Shown here in pieces: positions 43,527 to 52,329 of a stretch of DNA of 64,000 nucleotides. The stretch comes from Roseateles noduli (GTDB lineage Bacteria; Pseudomonadota; Gammaproteobacteria; Burkholderiales; Burkholderiaceae_C), in the NCBI GenBank assembly GCA_002205125.1, contig NIOE01000003.1, positions 372,001 to 436,000 on the forward strand, given 5' to 3'. Both the position numbers and the translations under genes were made by a program. The notes under the pieces are model-generated. The model had not been told where the DNA came from. It worked only from the letters and a program-made list of their open reading frames with translations, and did no database searches. The stretch's first letter is position 1. Each line of letters starts with the position of its first letter.

Positions 43527-44354
43527 ATGCGCCCTGCCCTCCAATATCCCTTTCTGCCGATCGCTGCGCTGCTGGTTGTCGGACTGACGGCGGGATCGGT
43601 GCCCCTGCCGGCGATGGCCGCAGGCAGCCTGGCGCTGATGGACGCGCCGCCGGCGCAGACGAGCTGGTCCGGCGGGGTCTCGACCCGCAGTTGGCCCTCC
43701 GCGCCCGGCAGCCGGGCCCGCAGCAACGACCTGCTGCCCGCCGTGGAAGTCCTGACCCCCGAGGGCGGTTTCGTCTCCACGGACCTGGGCATCGGCTGGA
43801 ACCTCGTGCCCTTGCTGGCCGATGCGGACACCGCCAGGACCTGGCAGGTCGGCGCGCGGCTGTGGCCGCAGTTCGGGCGGCCGTCCCGGGTCACGCCCAA
43901 GGGCATCGACCGGCTCGGCTCGCGCGTCACGACGGAAGCCTTCGCCAATGTGCAGGCCGCTTCGTGGCTGATGCTGCAGTCGGGCTTCTCCTGGGGTAGC
44001 GGCCGCCGCCACGACGGCCAGGTGCTCGAACTCGGACTGACCTCCGGGATCCCGATCGGCGACGACCTCATCGCCGTCACGCTGGGGGCCACCGCCGCCA
44101 ACGGCGCGCACCTGCGCAGCAGCTACGGCATCGGCCCCGGCGAATCCCGCGCCAGCGGCCTGCCGGCCTGGCGTCCGCGCGCCGGGATGATGGACTGGAG
44201 CATCGCGCTCAGCGGCGAGCACAAGTTCTCCGAGCACTGGTCCGTCAGCGGCCAGTGGCTGGACGCGCGGCTGGTCGGGGACGCGTCGCGCTCGCCGCTG
44301 ACGACCTCCCGGACGCAGCAGACCTTCAGCGCCAGCCTCTGGTACCGCTTCTGA
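43527..44354 (+). CDS. MipA/OmpV-like outer-membrane protein
   Basis: 275 residues from ATG 43527. Sec signal ending AMA (about residue 32). The mature part alternates hydrophobic and polar residues as in a beta-barrel, with GGFVSTDLGIGWNLVPLL and HKFSEHWSVSGQWLDARL, and ends SASLWYRF, the aromatic C-terminus read by the BAM complex. The pattern is that of MipA/OmpV proteins, once described as murein-enzyme scaffolds and in some species linked to surface signalling. Divergent from the NarL/hybrid-kinase operon. Confidence 0.78.
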   Translation: MRPALQYPFLPIAALLVVGLTAGSVPLPAMAAGSLALMDAPPAQTSWSGGVSTRSWPSAPGSRARSNDLLPAVEVLTPEGGFVSTDLGIGWNLVPLLADADTARTWQVGARLWPQFGRPSRVTPKGIDRLGSRVTTEAFANVQAASWLMLQSGFSWGSGRRHDGQVLELGLTSGIPIGDDLIAVTLGATAANGAHLRSSYGIGPGESRASGLPAWRPRAGMMDWSIALSGEHKFSEHWSVSGQWLDARLVGDASRSPLTTSRTQQTFSASLWYRF

Positions 44355-44415
44355 GGCAAGTCCTGCCCCTTCCCCTGACCCTTCCCGCGTCCCTGCCTTC
44401 CCCCGCCGTTCAGCC

Positions 44416-45615
44416 ATGCATCGCGTCCTCCTCATCGCCGTCCCGCTGTTCGGACTCCTGATCGCCTTCGAGTGGTTGTGGGGACGGCTGAAGGGGCGCG
44501 ACACCTACGGGCTGTCCGACTCGATCAGCAGCCTGAGCCAGGGCCTGATGAGCCTGGCGGTCGCCGCGGTGACGCCGCTGTTCCAGAACGGCATGTACGC
44601 CTGGCTGCAGCCGCATCTGGCGCTGGTGCCCGGTTCGGTCTGGGACGGCTGGTGGGGCTGGGTCGTGGCGATCGTGGTCTACGACTTCTGCGACTACTGG
44701 CTGCACCGCGTCAGCCATGAGAGCGCCCTCTTCTGGGCGGCGCACACCGTCCACCATCAGAGCGAGCACTTCAACCTGACCACCGCCCTGCGCCAGGAGA
44801 GCTTCTACGCGGTGATGGGCTGGCCGTTCTTCCTGCCGATGGCGCTGCTGGGCCTGCCGCTGGAACAGTACGTCGCCGCTGGGCTGTTCGTGCTGCTGTA
44901 CCAGTTCTGGATCCACACCGAGCACGTCGGCCGGCTGGGCTGGCTGGACCGGGCGTTCTCGACGCCGTCCAACCACCGCGTCCACCATGCGGTCAACCCG
45001 GGCTACCTGGACAAGAACTACGGCGCGGTGCTCGTGCTCTGGGACCGGATGTTCGGGACCTTCGTCGAGGAGACCGAACCTTGCGTCTACGGCACCGTCA
45101 AGCCGCTGCACAGCTGGAATCCGATCCGGGCGGTCGGGCAGTTCTATGGTGAGCTCTTCGACCGCGCCCGGGCGACGCCGCACTGGGCGGACCGGATCCG
45201 GGTGCTGTTCAAGTCGCCCGGCTGGGCGCCGCCGGGAACGTCAACGACGGCCGAACCGGACGGCGACCGGCTGCGCCAGCCGCGCTTCGATCCTCTGGTG
45301 AGCCGGCTGGATCGCTGGCGAGCGGTCAGTTTGCTGGCGATGACGGGCGCGGCGTCGGCGGTCTGGCTGGACGCCAGCGACGACATGAGCGAAGGCCGCA
45401 ACCTGATCGCGGCCGCGGTGATCGCTGGCGGCCTCTACGCGGCGGGCGCGTTGCTGGCACGTGGCGCGGAGAAAGCCAGCGATCGCGAGGGCCTCGACAT
45501 CGAAGGTCCCGGCGTCGAGGGCAGCCGAAGCCGCCGCCGTCGCAGCCTGCGCGGTTGGGGCCTCTACCTCGGTGCGATGGTGCTCTGCGCCGCGATGATC
45601 GCCGTGCTGGTCTGA
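44416..45615 (+). CDS. Sterol desaturase/fatty-acid hydroxylase-family protein
   Basis: 399 residues with several membrane helices. The di-iron histidine boxes are complete: HRVSH (97-101), HTVHH (110-114) with a further His118, and HRVHH (187-191). The fold inserts oxygen or a double bond into membrane lipids. The C-terminal 100 residues after position 290 add an extra, less conserved membrane part with a charged loop (SRSRRRRSLRG). It follows the MipA-like gene by 61 nt on the same strand and may be co-transcribed. Bacterial homologues act on lipids rather than sterols in most cases; the substrate here is unknown. Confidence 0.88.
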   Translation: MHRVLLIAVPLFGLLIAFEWLWGRLKGRDTYGLSDSISSLSQGLMSLAVAAVTPLFQNGMYAWLQPHLALVPGSVWDGWWGWVVAIVVYDFCDYWLHRVSHESALFWAAHTVHHQSEHFNLTTALRQESFYAVMGWPFFLPMALLGLPLEQYVAAGLFVLLYQFWIHTEHVGRLGWLDRAFSTPSNHRVHHAVNPGYLDKNYGAVLVLWDRMFGTFVEETEPCVYGTVKPLHSWNPIRAVGQFYGELFDRARATPHWADRIRVLFKSPGWAPPGTSTTAEPDGDRLRQPRFDPLVSRLDRWRAVSLLAMTGAASAVWLDASDDMSEGRNLIAAAVIAGGLYAAGALLARGAEKASDREGLDIEGPGVEGSRSRRRRSLRGWGLYLGAMVLCAAMIAVLV

Positions 45616-45646
45616 CGCTCCGACGTCGCCCGTCGCCGATCCCCGC

Positions 45647-46765
45647 TCAGCTGTGCGGCCACCCCAGCACCGACAGCGCATCGTCGTAAGAGTCATCCGC
45701 GGCCGAAGCCGCTCTCGCGGCGTCAGCTTGGTTGCTCCCCAGTTGAGCCAGACACACCATCGTGGCGCCGCCGAAGGCGATGATGTCCTCGACCGCCGCG
45801 ACGGGGAAGTCGTGACCGAGCGCGTCCGACAGCTTCTCGCGCAGCGTGTGGCCGGCGTAGGTGGCCACCACCGCGCCCATTGCGCCGGCGAATGCGGCCG
45901 GCCAGGAGCGGCCGCCCGCCAGTGCCGCGCCCGAGATCGCCCCGCTGACCGCGCGCGCCGCGAGCCCCGGCGGATCGGTGCGATCGGGCGTCGACGGCAG
46001 CTTGTCGACGACGAGCTCGCCGAGCGCCATCGGCGTCGTGACCGCCACGGCGTGGGTGGAACTCAGGAATGCCAACGGTGAATCCTTGACGTCGATCCAG
46101 CCGAACCTGGCAGCCCAACTGGCGACGGTCAACGGCGCGCTGGTCCGGGGCCCGGCGGTGCTGCCGAGCAGGAAGGCGAGCATCAGCGTGCGCCGCGAAT
46201 CGGCGGGCTTGGTCGCAACGACCGGCAGGCCTTGCGCCTTCGCTTCCCGGACCACCTGGACCCCTGTACGCACGTGGCCGAAGAAGCGGCGGAACAGGTG
46301 CCGGGCCGATTCGGTGAACGCGCCGTAGACCAAGTGCGAGACATAGGAATACGGATGCGACTGCAGCGGCGCCCGCGTGATCGGGTCGCCGAAGCGGAAG
46401 GCGGGCACCAGCGTCTCGTCGACCACGGTCGCCGCGGCGACGCCGAAGACCGTGCCGCATCCGGCGGTCACCCGCGGCTCGAGTTCGGCAGCGGCGCCGT
46501 AGAGGCCGCCGACCAGCGACCCCATCGCGTAATGGACGCCCTCGCCGGCAGCGGCACGCTGTCTACGTGGCAGGCGACGTCCGGTGAGCTTGGCGAGCCG
46601 GTCGGCGGCGCGTTCGGTCGATGGCATGCCGCGCACGCCCGAGGTGATGCCGACCCGCTCCAGCCCCGCCTGGAAGGCGGTCATCGCGGCGGCGCCGATC
46701 AGGCCGCCTAGCAGTCCGGAGGCGGTGCCCACGCAGAGGTCGCGCGGTCGGTGGTCGAGGTCCAT
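45647..46765 (-). CDS. DUF1440-like/DUF4126-like membrane fusion protein
   Basis: 372 residues from ATG 46765. The N-terminal 150 residues (GTASGLLGGLIGAAAMTAFQ; HYAMGSLVGGLYGAAAE) look like a DUF1440/YagU-type inner-membrane protein. The second half (LMLAFLLGSTAGPRTSAPL, ALGELVVDKLPSTPDRT, FAGAMGAVVATYAGHTLREKL) looks like DUF4126. Both are small Gly/Ala-rich membrane families that I know as separate proteins, so this is probably a fusion. Convergent with the desaturase gene. Function unknown. Confidence 0.72.
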   Translation of the reverse strand: MDLDHRPRDLCVGTASGLLGGLIGAAAMTAFQAGLERVGITSGVRGMPSTERAADRLAKLTGRRLPRRQRAAAGEGVHYAMGSLVGGLYGAAAELEPRVTAGCGTVFGVAAATVVDETLVPAFRFGDPITRAPLQSHPYSYVSHLVYGAFTESARHLFRRFFGHVRTGVQVVREAKAQGLPVVATKPADSRRTLMLAFLLGSTAGPRTSAPLTVASWAARFGWIDVKDSPLAFLSSTHAVAVTTPMALGELVVDKLPSTPDRTDPPGLAARAVSGAISGAALAGGRSWPAAFAGAMGAVVATYAGHTLREKLSDALGHDFPVAAVEDIIAFGGATMVCLAQLGSNQADAARAASAADDSYDDALSVLGWPHS

Positions 46766-46912
46766 GGGCGTTCCCGTCAAGATCGGAGTGGAGCCGCCCT
46801 TGTGGCAAGGGTCGTTCCTCCCAGGATGACGGGATGCCGGCACCGTTCCCGGAGCAGCCCTGCCCCAGGTCGGCCTGGAAGGGGCGCATCGCGTGCGCGA
46901 CCGAAGAACGCC

Positions 46913-48325
46913 TCAGCGCGGCGTGTGGCGGGCGATCGCCTCCTGCAGGCGATCGCAGGCGCGCGCCATCTGGGCGCGCGGCGCGGTCGCGACGCTGAGC
47001 ATCAGCCCGGATTGCGCGCGCTCCGGATCGGCAAACCAGACCGACAGCGGCGCCGGCGAGATGCCGAAGGCAAAAAGTTCCCGCGCTGTCGCCAGGTCGG
47101 ACGCGCCCGGCGGCGTGCGCACCAGCACCGCCAAGGCCGCCGGCAGGGTGTCCAGTCCGCGTGCGTGCAAATGCTCCAGCAGGTCGTCGCGTTGTGCCTG
47201 GTACAGCCGTTTGGCGCGCCGGAGGTGGCGCAGGTAGTGCCCGTCGCGCATGAAGGCCGCGATCGCGAGCTGGGCGGCCGGTCCCGGCGGCGGCGCGAGG
47301 CAGGCGGACACCTCCGCGAAGCGCGCCGCCATCGCCGCCGGCGCGACGATGAAGCCGAGCCGCAGCCGGGGGTCTATCGTCTTGCTGAAGGAGCCGATGT
47401 GGATCACCCGCCCGTGCTGGTCCAGCGACGCCAGCGCGGGCGCGGCGCGCCCCTGCAGCTGGAGTTCGCTCAGGTAGTCGTCCTCGACGATCCAGCCGTC
47501 GGCGCTCGAGGCCCAGTCGAGCAGACGCAGCCGACGCTGCAGCGACATCGTCACGCCGAGCGGCGCCTGCTGCCCCGGTGTCACGACGGCGATCCGCGCC
47601 TGCGGCGCGCGGTGCCAGCCGGCGTCGACGTCGATGCCCTCCTCGTCCACCGGGACCGGGACCGGCGTCAGGCGACCCAGCATCAGCGCCTGGCGCGTGA
47701 AGAAGAAGCCGGGCTCCTCCATCCACGCCGAGCCGCCGTCGAGTCCGAGCACGCGCAGCGTGATTCCGAGTCCCGCCGCATAGCCGCCGGTGATGAGCAC
47801 CTGCTCGGGCGAGCAGACCACGCCGCGCGCCACGGCGAGGTAGCCGGCGATCTCGCGCCGCAGCTCGATCTCGCCGCGCGGATCCGGATACAGCGCGGCA
47901 CCGGTGGTTTCCGCCAGCAGCGCCCGCGCGCGGAGCCGGTGCATCAGCTTGGCGGGCAGGCTCTCCCGGGAGGGAATGCCGGGCTGGAAGATCCCCGGCC
48001 CGGCAGTCAACTCGCGGTACATCGAGATGAACGGTCCCGGATCGAGCGTCGGCTCATCGCGCCGCGCGGCGGCGGGCCGCTCCGCGACGCGCGTGCCTCC
48101 GGAGCGCGAGGCCTCGATCATCTGTGCAGCAGCGAGTTTCTCGTAGGCCACGCGCACGGTGCCGCGCGCCACGCCCAGTTGCGCCGCCAGATCGATCCAG
48201 GACGGCAACCGCATGCCGGGCAGCAGCGCCTGCTGCTCGATCGCGGCGGCGATGCCCCGATGGATCTGGTCGGCCAAGGGAACGGCCGACGACTTGTCGA
48301 GGGAGACCTTCAGCGACGCGCTCAT
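46913..48325 (-). CDS. MocR/PdxR-type regulator (GntR helix-turn-helix fused to aminotransferase domain)
   Basis: 470 residues from ATG 48325. N-terminal GntR winged helix (PLADQIHRGIAAAIEQQALLPG, then DLAAQLGVARGTVRVAYEKLAAA), a linker, then a class-I aminotransferase-like domain with the PLP-binding lysine in IHIGSFSKTIDPRLRLG. This family senses PLP or related amines and often activates PLP or amino-acid genes. It is divergent from an AhpD-like gene (124-bp gap), which is the probable target. A CGTGGT/ACCACG inverted repeat (48326-48331, 48368-48373) abuts the start codon and may be part of the operator. Confidence 0.92.
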   Translation of the reverse strand: MSASLKVSLDKSSAVPLADQIHRGIAAAIEQQALLPGMRLPSWIDLAAQLGVARGTVRVAYEKLAAAQMIEASRSGGTRVAERPAAARRDEPTLDPGPFISMYRELTAGPGIFQPGIPSRESLPAKLMHRLRARALLAETTGAALYPDPRGEIELRREIAGYLAVARGVVCSPEQVLITGGYAAGLGITLRVLGLDGGSAWMEEPGFFFTRQALMLGRLTPVPVPVDEEGIDVDAGWHRAPQARIAVVTPGQQAPLGVTMSLQRRLRLLDWASSADGWIVEDDYLSELQLQGRAAPALASLDQHGRVIHIGSFSKTIDPRLRLGFIVAPAAMAARFAEVSACLAPPPGPAAQLAIAAFMRDGHYLRHLRRAKRLYQAQRDDLLEHLHARGLDTLPAALAVLVRTPPGASDLATARELFAFGISPAPLSVWFADPERAQSGLMLSVATAPRAQMARACDRLQEAIARHTPR

Positions 48326-48449
48326 CGTGGTACAGCGATTCCTTCGATTCTTGGGACTCCACTTTGCACCACGGCGGGAGAAGAATCCAGTCATCGATCA
48401 CGCATCGATCCAGCCACTCCCCACCTTCCCTAACCTCCAGGAGCCCACC

Positions 48450-48911
48450 ATGTCCCACCGTCTCGACTACAGCCAGATCGCCCCCGCCGGTGTGAAGGCG
48501 CTCGGCGGCGTCTACGGTTACGTCGCCCAGAGCGGCCTCCCGCCGGCGCTCGTCGAACTCGTCTTCCTGCGGATCTCGCAGATCAACAACTGCGCCTACT
48601 GCCTCGACATGCACACGCGCGACCTGCTGAAGAAAGGCGTCCCCGTCGAGAAGCTGGCGCTGGTGCAGGCCTGGCTGGAAGGCGGGGCGCTCTTCGACGC
48701 GCGCGAACGCGCGGCGCTGGCCTGGGCCGAGTCCGTCACCCGTGTCGCCACGACCGGCGTGCCCGACGGCGACTTCGCCGCCGTGAGCGCGGTGTTCAGC
48801 GACAAGGAAGTCGTCGATCTCACGATCGCCATCGGCCTGATGAACACCTACAACCGGCTGGCCATCAGCTTCCGCAACGTGCCGCAGGCGGTCGTAGCCG
48901 CGGCGCGTTGA
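48450..48911 (+). CDS. AhpD-like carboxymuconolactone decarboxylase-family protein
   Basis: 153 residues from ATG 48450. All-helical fold with the redox CxxC-type centre NCAYCLDMHTRDL (Cys-x-x-Cys-x4-His), which is the AhpD peroxidase-like motif rather than a lactone decarboxylase one. It should be a small cytoplasmic thiol peroxidase or reductant. Divergent from a PdxR-type regulator, an arrangement common for this pair. Confidence 0.88.
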   Translation: MSHRLDYSQIAPAGVKALGGVYGYVAQSGLPPALVELVFLRISQINNCAYCLDMHTRDLLKKGVPVEKLALVQAWLEGGALFDARERAALAWAESVTRVATTGVPDGDFAAVSAVFSDKEVVDLTIAIGLMNTYNRLAISFRNVPQAVVAAAR

Positions 48912-49055
48912 TCAACCGATCGCCCGGCGCAGGTTCTCGCGGGCGCGGTCTGCACCGACGAGCGCCGACCACGCGCGCTGCCAGGATCGTTCGAAGAGAC
49001 CGTTCATGTGCGCTGGATGGTAGCGGCTGTCTGGCCTGCGGCTACGATCCTCGTC

Positions 49056-49973
49056 ATGCCCATCCACATCACCACGCCGACCGTCGAGTCGGACGCATTC
49101 AGCACCCCGGGCCAGCGCGTCTGGCTGAAGCTCGAAGCGCTCCAGCCCTGCGGGTCGTTCAAGCTGCGCGGCATCGGCCACGCCTGTGAAGTCCATGCGT
49201 CGCGCGGCGCCACGCGGCTGTTGTCGTCGTCGGGCGGCAATGCCGGCATCGCGGTGGCGTATGCGGGGCGCCGGCTCGGATTGCCGGTCGTCGTGGTCGT
49301 GCCGGAGACCACGCGCGAATGGCCCAAGACGCTGATCCGTCGCCAGGGCGCGGAGGTCATCGTCCACGGCAAGAGCTGGATGGAGGCCAACGATCACCTG
49401 ATGTCGCTGCGGCAGCCGACGGATGCCTTCATCCACCCGTTCGACGATCCGCTGCTGTGGGACGGCCACGCGTCGATGATCGCGGAGGCGGCGACACAGG
49501 CGCCCAAGCCGGATGCGGTGGTACTGTCGGTCGGCGGTGGTGGCCTGATGAGCGGCGTGCTGCAGGGCATGCACGCGGTCGGCTGGCAGGATGTGCCGCT
49601 GGTGGCGGCGGAGACGCTCGGCGCCGATTCGCTGAATGCGGCGATCGCCGCGGGCGAGCTGGTGACACTGGACGCGATCACGAGCCTGGCGACTTCGCTG
49701 GGTGCGCGGCGGGTCAGCGAGCGGGCTTTCGCATGGACGAAGGAACATCCGGTCGTCGCCACGACGGTGACCGATGCGGAGGCCGTGCAGGCCTGCCTTG
49801 ACGTGGCGAAGGAGCACCGCGTGATCGTCGAGCCGGCCTGCGGGGCTGCGGTCGCGGCGACGCTCAAGCGCGCGGTGCCGACGCTGCAAGAGGCCAGGAA
49901 CGTGCTGGTGATCCTCTGCGGCGGCGCCTGCACGACCTACGAGGACCTGGTCGACTGGCGCGCCGTCAGCTGA
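49056..49973 (+). CDS. PLP-dependent threonine/serine dehydratase-like enzyme
   Basis: 305 residues from ATG 49056; upstream codons lack coding character. The PLP lysine is Lys36 in PCGSFKLRG, followed by SSSGGNAGIAVAYAG (phosphate and substrate loop) and the glycine loop SVGGGGLMSG. The short length, with no C-terminal regulatory domain, fits the serine-dehydratase-like branch of fold type II enzymes that release ammonia from serine or threonine to give 2-oxo acids. Convergent with the DUF1801 gene. Confidence 0.88.
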   Translation: MPIHITTPTVESDAFSTPGQRVWLKLEALQPCGSFKLRGIGHACEVHASRGATRLLSSSGGNAGIAVAYAGRRLGLPVVVVVPETTREWPKTLIRRQGAEVIVHGKSWMEANDHLMSLRQPTDAFIHPFDDPLLWDGHASMIAEAATQAPKPDAVVLSVGGGGLMSGVLQGMHAVGWQDVPLVAAETLGADSLNAAIAAGELVTLDAITSLATSLGARRVSERAFAWTKEHPVVATTVTDAEAVQACLDVAKEHRVIVEPACGAAVAATLKRAVPTLQEARNVLVILCGGACTTYEDLVDWRAVS

Positions 49974-50477
49974 TCACATCTTCTCGCCGGGGATCGCGCT
50001 GGCCGCTTTCACCCAGGCGACGAAGGCGGCTTCGTCTAGCGGCTCCTTCTCGTCGACATGCAGGTAGCGCGCGTGCGCGGTCTTCGAGTCGACGGGCGGC
50101 ATCGGATCCAGCGACTTGCCGTTGAAGAACGCGACCTTCACGTAGCGCGTCATCACATGGACTCCGAGGAACCAGGTCGTGCCGTCGACGCCGTACAGCG
50201 GCGAGTTCCACTTCACGGCCTTGCGCACGTCGGGCACGGCCTCGACGATCAACGCATCCAGGCGCCGCACGACGGCCTGCTTCCAGTCCTGGAGCGCGGC
50301 GATGTAAGCCTGCACCGGTGCGTCCCCATGCCCCTTCGGGATCTGCGGATTGCCGCCGGAGAGCAGAACCACGTCGCGGTCACCAGCGGGCGCCGGCGTG
50401 GTGGGTCTTGATGACTTGCTAGGCATGGACGGGACCATATCACTTCCCCCCTCAGCGCGACTTTCAATGATTCCCAT
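49974..50477 (-). CDS. DUF1801 domain protein
   Basis: 167 residues from ATG 50477, whose A is shared with the stop of the upstream AbrB-like gene (TGATG); internal ATGs at 50438 and 50426 are alternatives. The core (VQAYIAALQDWKQAVVRRLDALIVEAVPDVRKAVKWNSPLYGV and YVKVAFFNG) is the DUF1801/YdhG-like iron-chaperone-type fold. No enzymatic role is known. It is coupled to an antitoxin-like gene exactly where a toxin gene would be expected. Confidence 0.75.
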   Translation of the reverse strand: MGIIESRAEGGSDMVPSMPSKSSRPTTPAPAGDRDVVLLSGGNPQIPKGHGDAPVQAYIAALQDWKQAVVRRLDALIVEAVPDVRKAVKWNSPLYGVDGTTWFLGVHVMTRYVKVAFFNGKSLDPMPPVDSKTAHARYLHVDEKEPLDEAAFVAWVKAASAIPGEKM

Positions 50478-50698
50478 CAGCGGAACGGACTCATCTCTTC
50501 GACGGTGACCGTCTTGCCGTTGCGCGGCTTCAGCATTCCCGCCAGTTCCGCCAACGACGTCGTCTTGGTACGAACGAAGAGGGTGCCGTCGCCGCGGATA
50601 TACCAGCGGAACGGGGTGTCAGGCTTTGCCCCCAACTCCTTCAGGAGCTCCGCCGGCACCTGCAGAGTGCCTTGCTCGCTCAGAAACGTTTCATGCAT
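50477..50698 (-). CDS. AbrB-fold antitoxin-like protein (third of the cluster)
   Basis: 73 residues. N-terminal LSEQGTLQVPAELLKELGAKPDTPFRWYI is a swapped-hairpin AbrB/MazE-type DNA-binding fold. The C-terminal LAELAGMLKPRNGKTVTVEEMSPFR is closely similar to that of the VapB-like protein at 51317-51538 (LEDLAGMLKPAPGIKVSLEDMNPFR), so the two are probably paralogues. Overlaps the upstream AbrB gene by 8 nt and the DUF1801 start by 1 nt. No toxin gene follows it. Confidence 0.75.
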   Translation of the reverse strand: MHETFLSEQGTLQVPAELLKELGAKPDTPFRWYIRGDGTLFVRTKTTSLAELAGMLKPRNGKTVTVEEMSPFR

Positions 50699-50909
50699 TG
50701 CTTTCTCCTTTCAGTGGGTCACCGGAATCCAGCTGCGGCGTCTCTTCCGCGACCGGCCTTTTCGACTTCGCGACGACGTGGATGCTGCCGTCCTCACTCA
50801 GCTTCCAGATGAACCGTGTGCCGAGCTTGGCGCCAAGGGCCTCCCGGATGTCCTTGGGAACGACGATTCGCCCGTTCATTTCCATCTTCGACATCGACAT
50901 GTCTGCCAC
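50691..50909 (-). CDS. AbrB/MazE-family protein (second of the cluster)
   Basis: 72 residues; ATG 50894 may be the true start (MSKMEMNGRIVVPKDIREALG). The first 45 residues are a standard AbrB DNA-binding fold. The Ser/Pro/Glu-rich tail (VAEETPQLDSGDPLKGE) differs from the toxin-binding tails of the other two. It lies 9 nt after the VapC stop. Possible second antitoxin or extra repressor of the operon. Confidence 0.75.
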   Translation of the reverse strand: MADMSMSKMEMNGRIVVPKDIREALGAKLGTRFIWKLSEDGSIHVVAKSKRPVAEETPQLDSGDPLKGESNA

Positions 50910-50918
50910 CTCGCAAGG

Positions 50919-51317
50919 TCAAATCACAAGCTCTGCACCGCTCAGCGCCGAAGCTTGCCGATCGAACGTGTGAAACGGGCTACGCTTGTTTGCAGTGGCC
51001 ATCGCCGCATGAATGCAGTCCGCCATGTCGGCAGAGGACTGCGCATACCCTTCCAAGGCCACCAGCACCGCGTCCTCACGTTCAAACTCAATCTCACCTG
51101 AGCTCATGAGTTGCTCGATGGCATGTAGCACTTGCGACTTGTTGAACTGGAAACGCGAGCGGAGAACCCATTCGAGCTCCAGCAGAACAGTGGTCGACAC
51201 GAAGAGCCTGCGAGCCAACTGCGCGTAGCGCTCTCGAAGACGTGTCACGGCCTCCACCTGGCTTGCATCGTCCTGAACGATGAGGCGGATCAGGACGTTC
51301 GTGTCGACGGCGCACAT
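50919..51317 (-). CDS. vapC: PIN-domain ribonuclease toxin (VapC family)
   Basis: 132 residues from ATG 51317. The acidic residues of the PIN nuclease are present: Asp5 in VDTNVLIRL, Glu in LLELEWVL, Asp in SSADMADCIHAA and Asp in FHTFDRQA. VapC toxins cut RNA (often initiator tRNA or rRNA) when not bound by antitoxin. Its ATG shares one base with the stop of the upstream VapB gene (TGATG), the usual coupling. Function as a toxin is inferred from family and context. Confidence 0.88.
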   Translation of the reverse strand: MCAVDTNVLIRLIVQDDASQVEAVTRLRERYAQLARRLFVSTTVLLELEWVLRSRFQFNKSQVLHAIEQLMSSGEIEFEREDAVLVALEGYAQSSADMADCIHAAMATANKRSPFHTFDRQASALSGAELVI

Positions 51318-51538
51318 CACCGGAACGGGTTCATGTCTTCCAAGGACACCTTGATTCCAGGCGCTGGTTTCAGCATGCCGGCGAGGTCTTCCAGCGTCAC
51401 GGTCTTGGCGATCACGCGGATCGTTCCATCGTGCGTCATGACCCAAAGGAACTGCGTTCCGGGCACGGCATTCACTGCCTTGCGGATCTCTGCGGGAACA
51501 GTCACCTGTCCTTTCACGGACATCTTCGAAATGGGCAT
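51317..51538 (-). CDS. vapB: AbrB-fold antitoxin (VapB)
   Basis: 73 residues from ATG 51538 (a longer frame begins at 51568); the short start follows AAGGAG. N-terminal SKMSVKGQVTVPAEIRKAVNAVPGTQFLWVM is an AbrB/SpoVT DNA-binding domain; the C-terminal LEDLAGMLKPAPGIKVSLEDMNPFR would wrap the PIN toxin. It is first in the cluster and should repress its own promoter. Confidence 0.85.
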   Translation of the reverse strand: MPISKMSVKGQVTVPAEIRKAVNAVPGTQFLWVMTHDGTIRVIAKTVTLEDLAGMLKPAPGIKVSLEDMNPFR

Positions 51539-51755
51539 CAGACTCTCCTTGCGAAGCGATGCAGCCACTTTAGGAAAACGTCGCGTCGGGTGCCATGACT
51601 TGCACTTGTGGACATTCCGCCGATGGCACTCTCACGAGGCATCGCACACACGCGGATGAGTGGATCCGCGGAACTCCCAGGCCGTCTCCCGACGCCAGGG
51701 GGTGGCGGAGCGACGCAGCCGCTCCGCCTTTGCCGACCCGGAGGTCAGCGGTCGA

Positions 51756-52232
51756 TCATTGCGGCGCGGAAGCCGCCGTCGCGGCCGTCGGTGCCACGGG
51801 CGCGCCAGCGCCGCCGGGGAACAACCGGTCCACCAGCTCAACGACCTTCTTGTCGGCATCGATGAACTTGCCCATGCTGCCGCTGCCGTGCGTGGCGTCG
51901 TACTTCGCCTCGCCGATCTGCTTGCCCGCGCTGAAGACGCGGATCTCGGCATACGCCATGTACAGCGCCAGGTCCCAGCGCCACGTGGCGTTGTAGGTGC
52001 TCGTCACCGCGCAGTCGGTGATCAAAGCCACCGTCGGCAAGGTCCGCACTTCATAGCCCTTGCTCGCCAGCGCGCGCTTGTAGCCGTCGCTGAACCCCTT
52101 GCGCACCACCGGGTTGTCGATCACGCAGATCACCCGGTCCTCCATGCGGACCTGCACCGGCGTCACGTTCTGATGGATCGCGCAGCCGCTCAGACCCACG
52201 GCCGCCAACGCGGCCACTCCCAACTTCTTCAT
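51756..52232 (-). CDS. Sbal_3080-family lipoprotein
   Basis: 158 residues from ATG 52232, preceded by GGAGG at good distance. Lipobox LSGC (Cys17). The body (VRMEDRVICVIDNPVVRKGFSDGYKRALASKGYEVRTLP..ITDCAVTSTYNATWRWDLALYMAYAEIRVF) fits the Sbal_3080 lipoprotein family as I remember it. Predicted membrane-anchored, function unknown. Ends in an Ala/Thr/Pro-rich tail. Confidence 0.72.
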   Translation of the reverse strand: MKKLGVAALAAVGLSGCAIHQNVTPVQVRMEDRVICVIDNPVVRKGFSDGYKRALASKGYEVRTLPTVALITDCAVTSTYNATWRWDLALYMAYAEIRVFSAGKQIGEAKYDATHGSGSMGKFIDADKKVVELVDRLFPGGAGAPVAPTAATAASAPQ

Positions 52233-52329
52233 GCTCCCTCCTGGAGACTCGTCTTCTTGAAGGCGCGATTCTAGAAAGAAGGGGGCGCCCCTCCCGAGGC
52301 GCCCCCGCATCCAGACGTTCGGAAAAACC

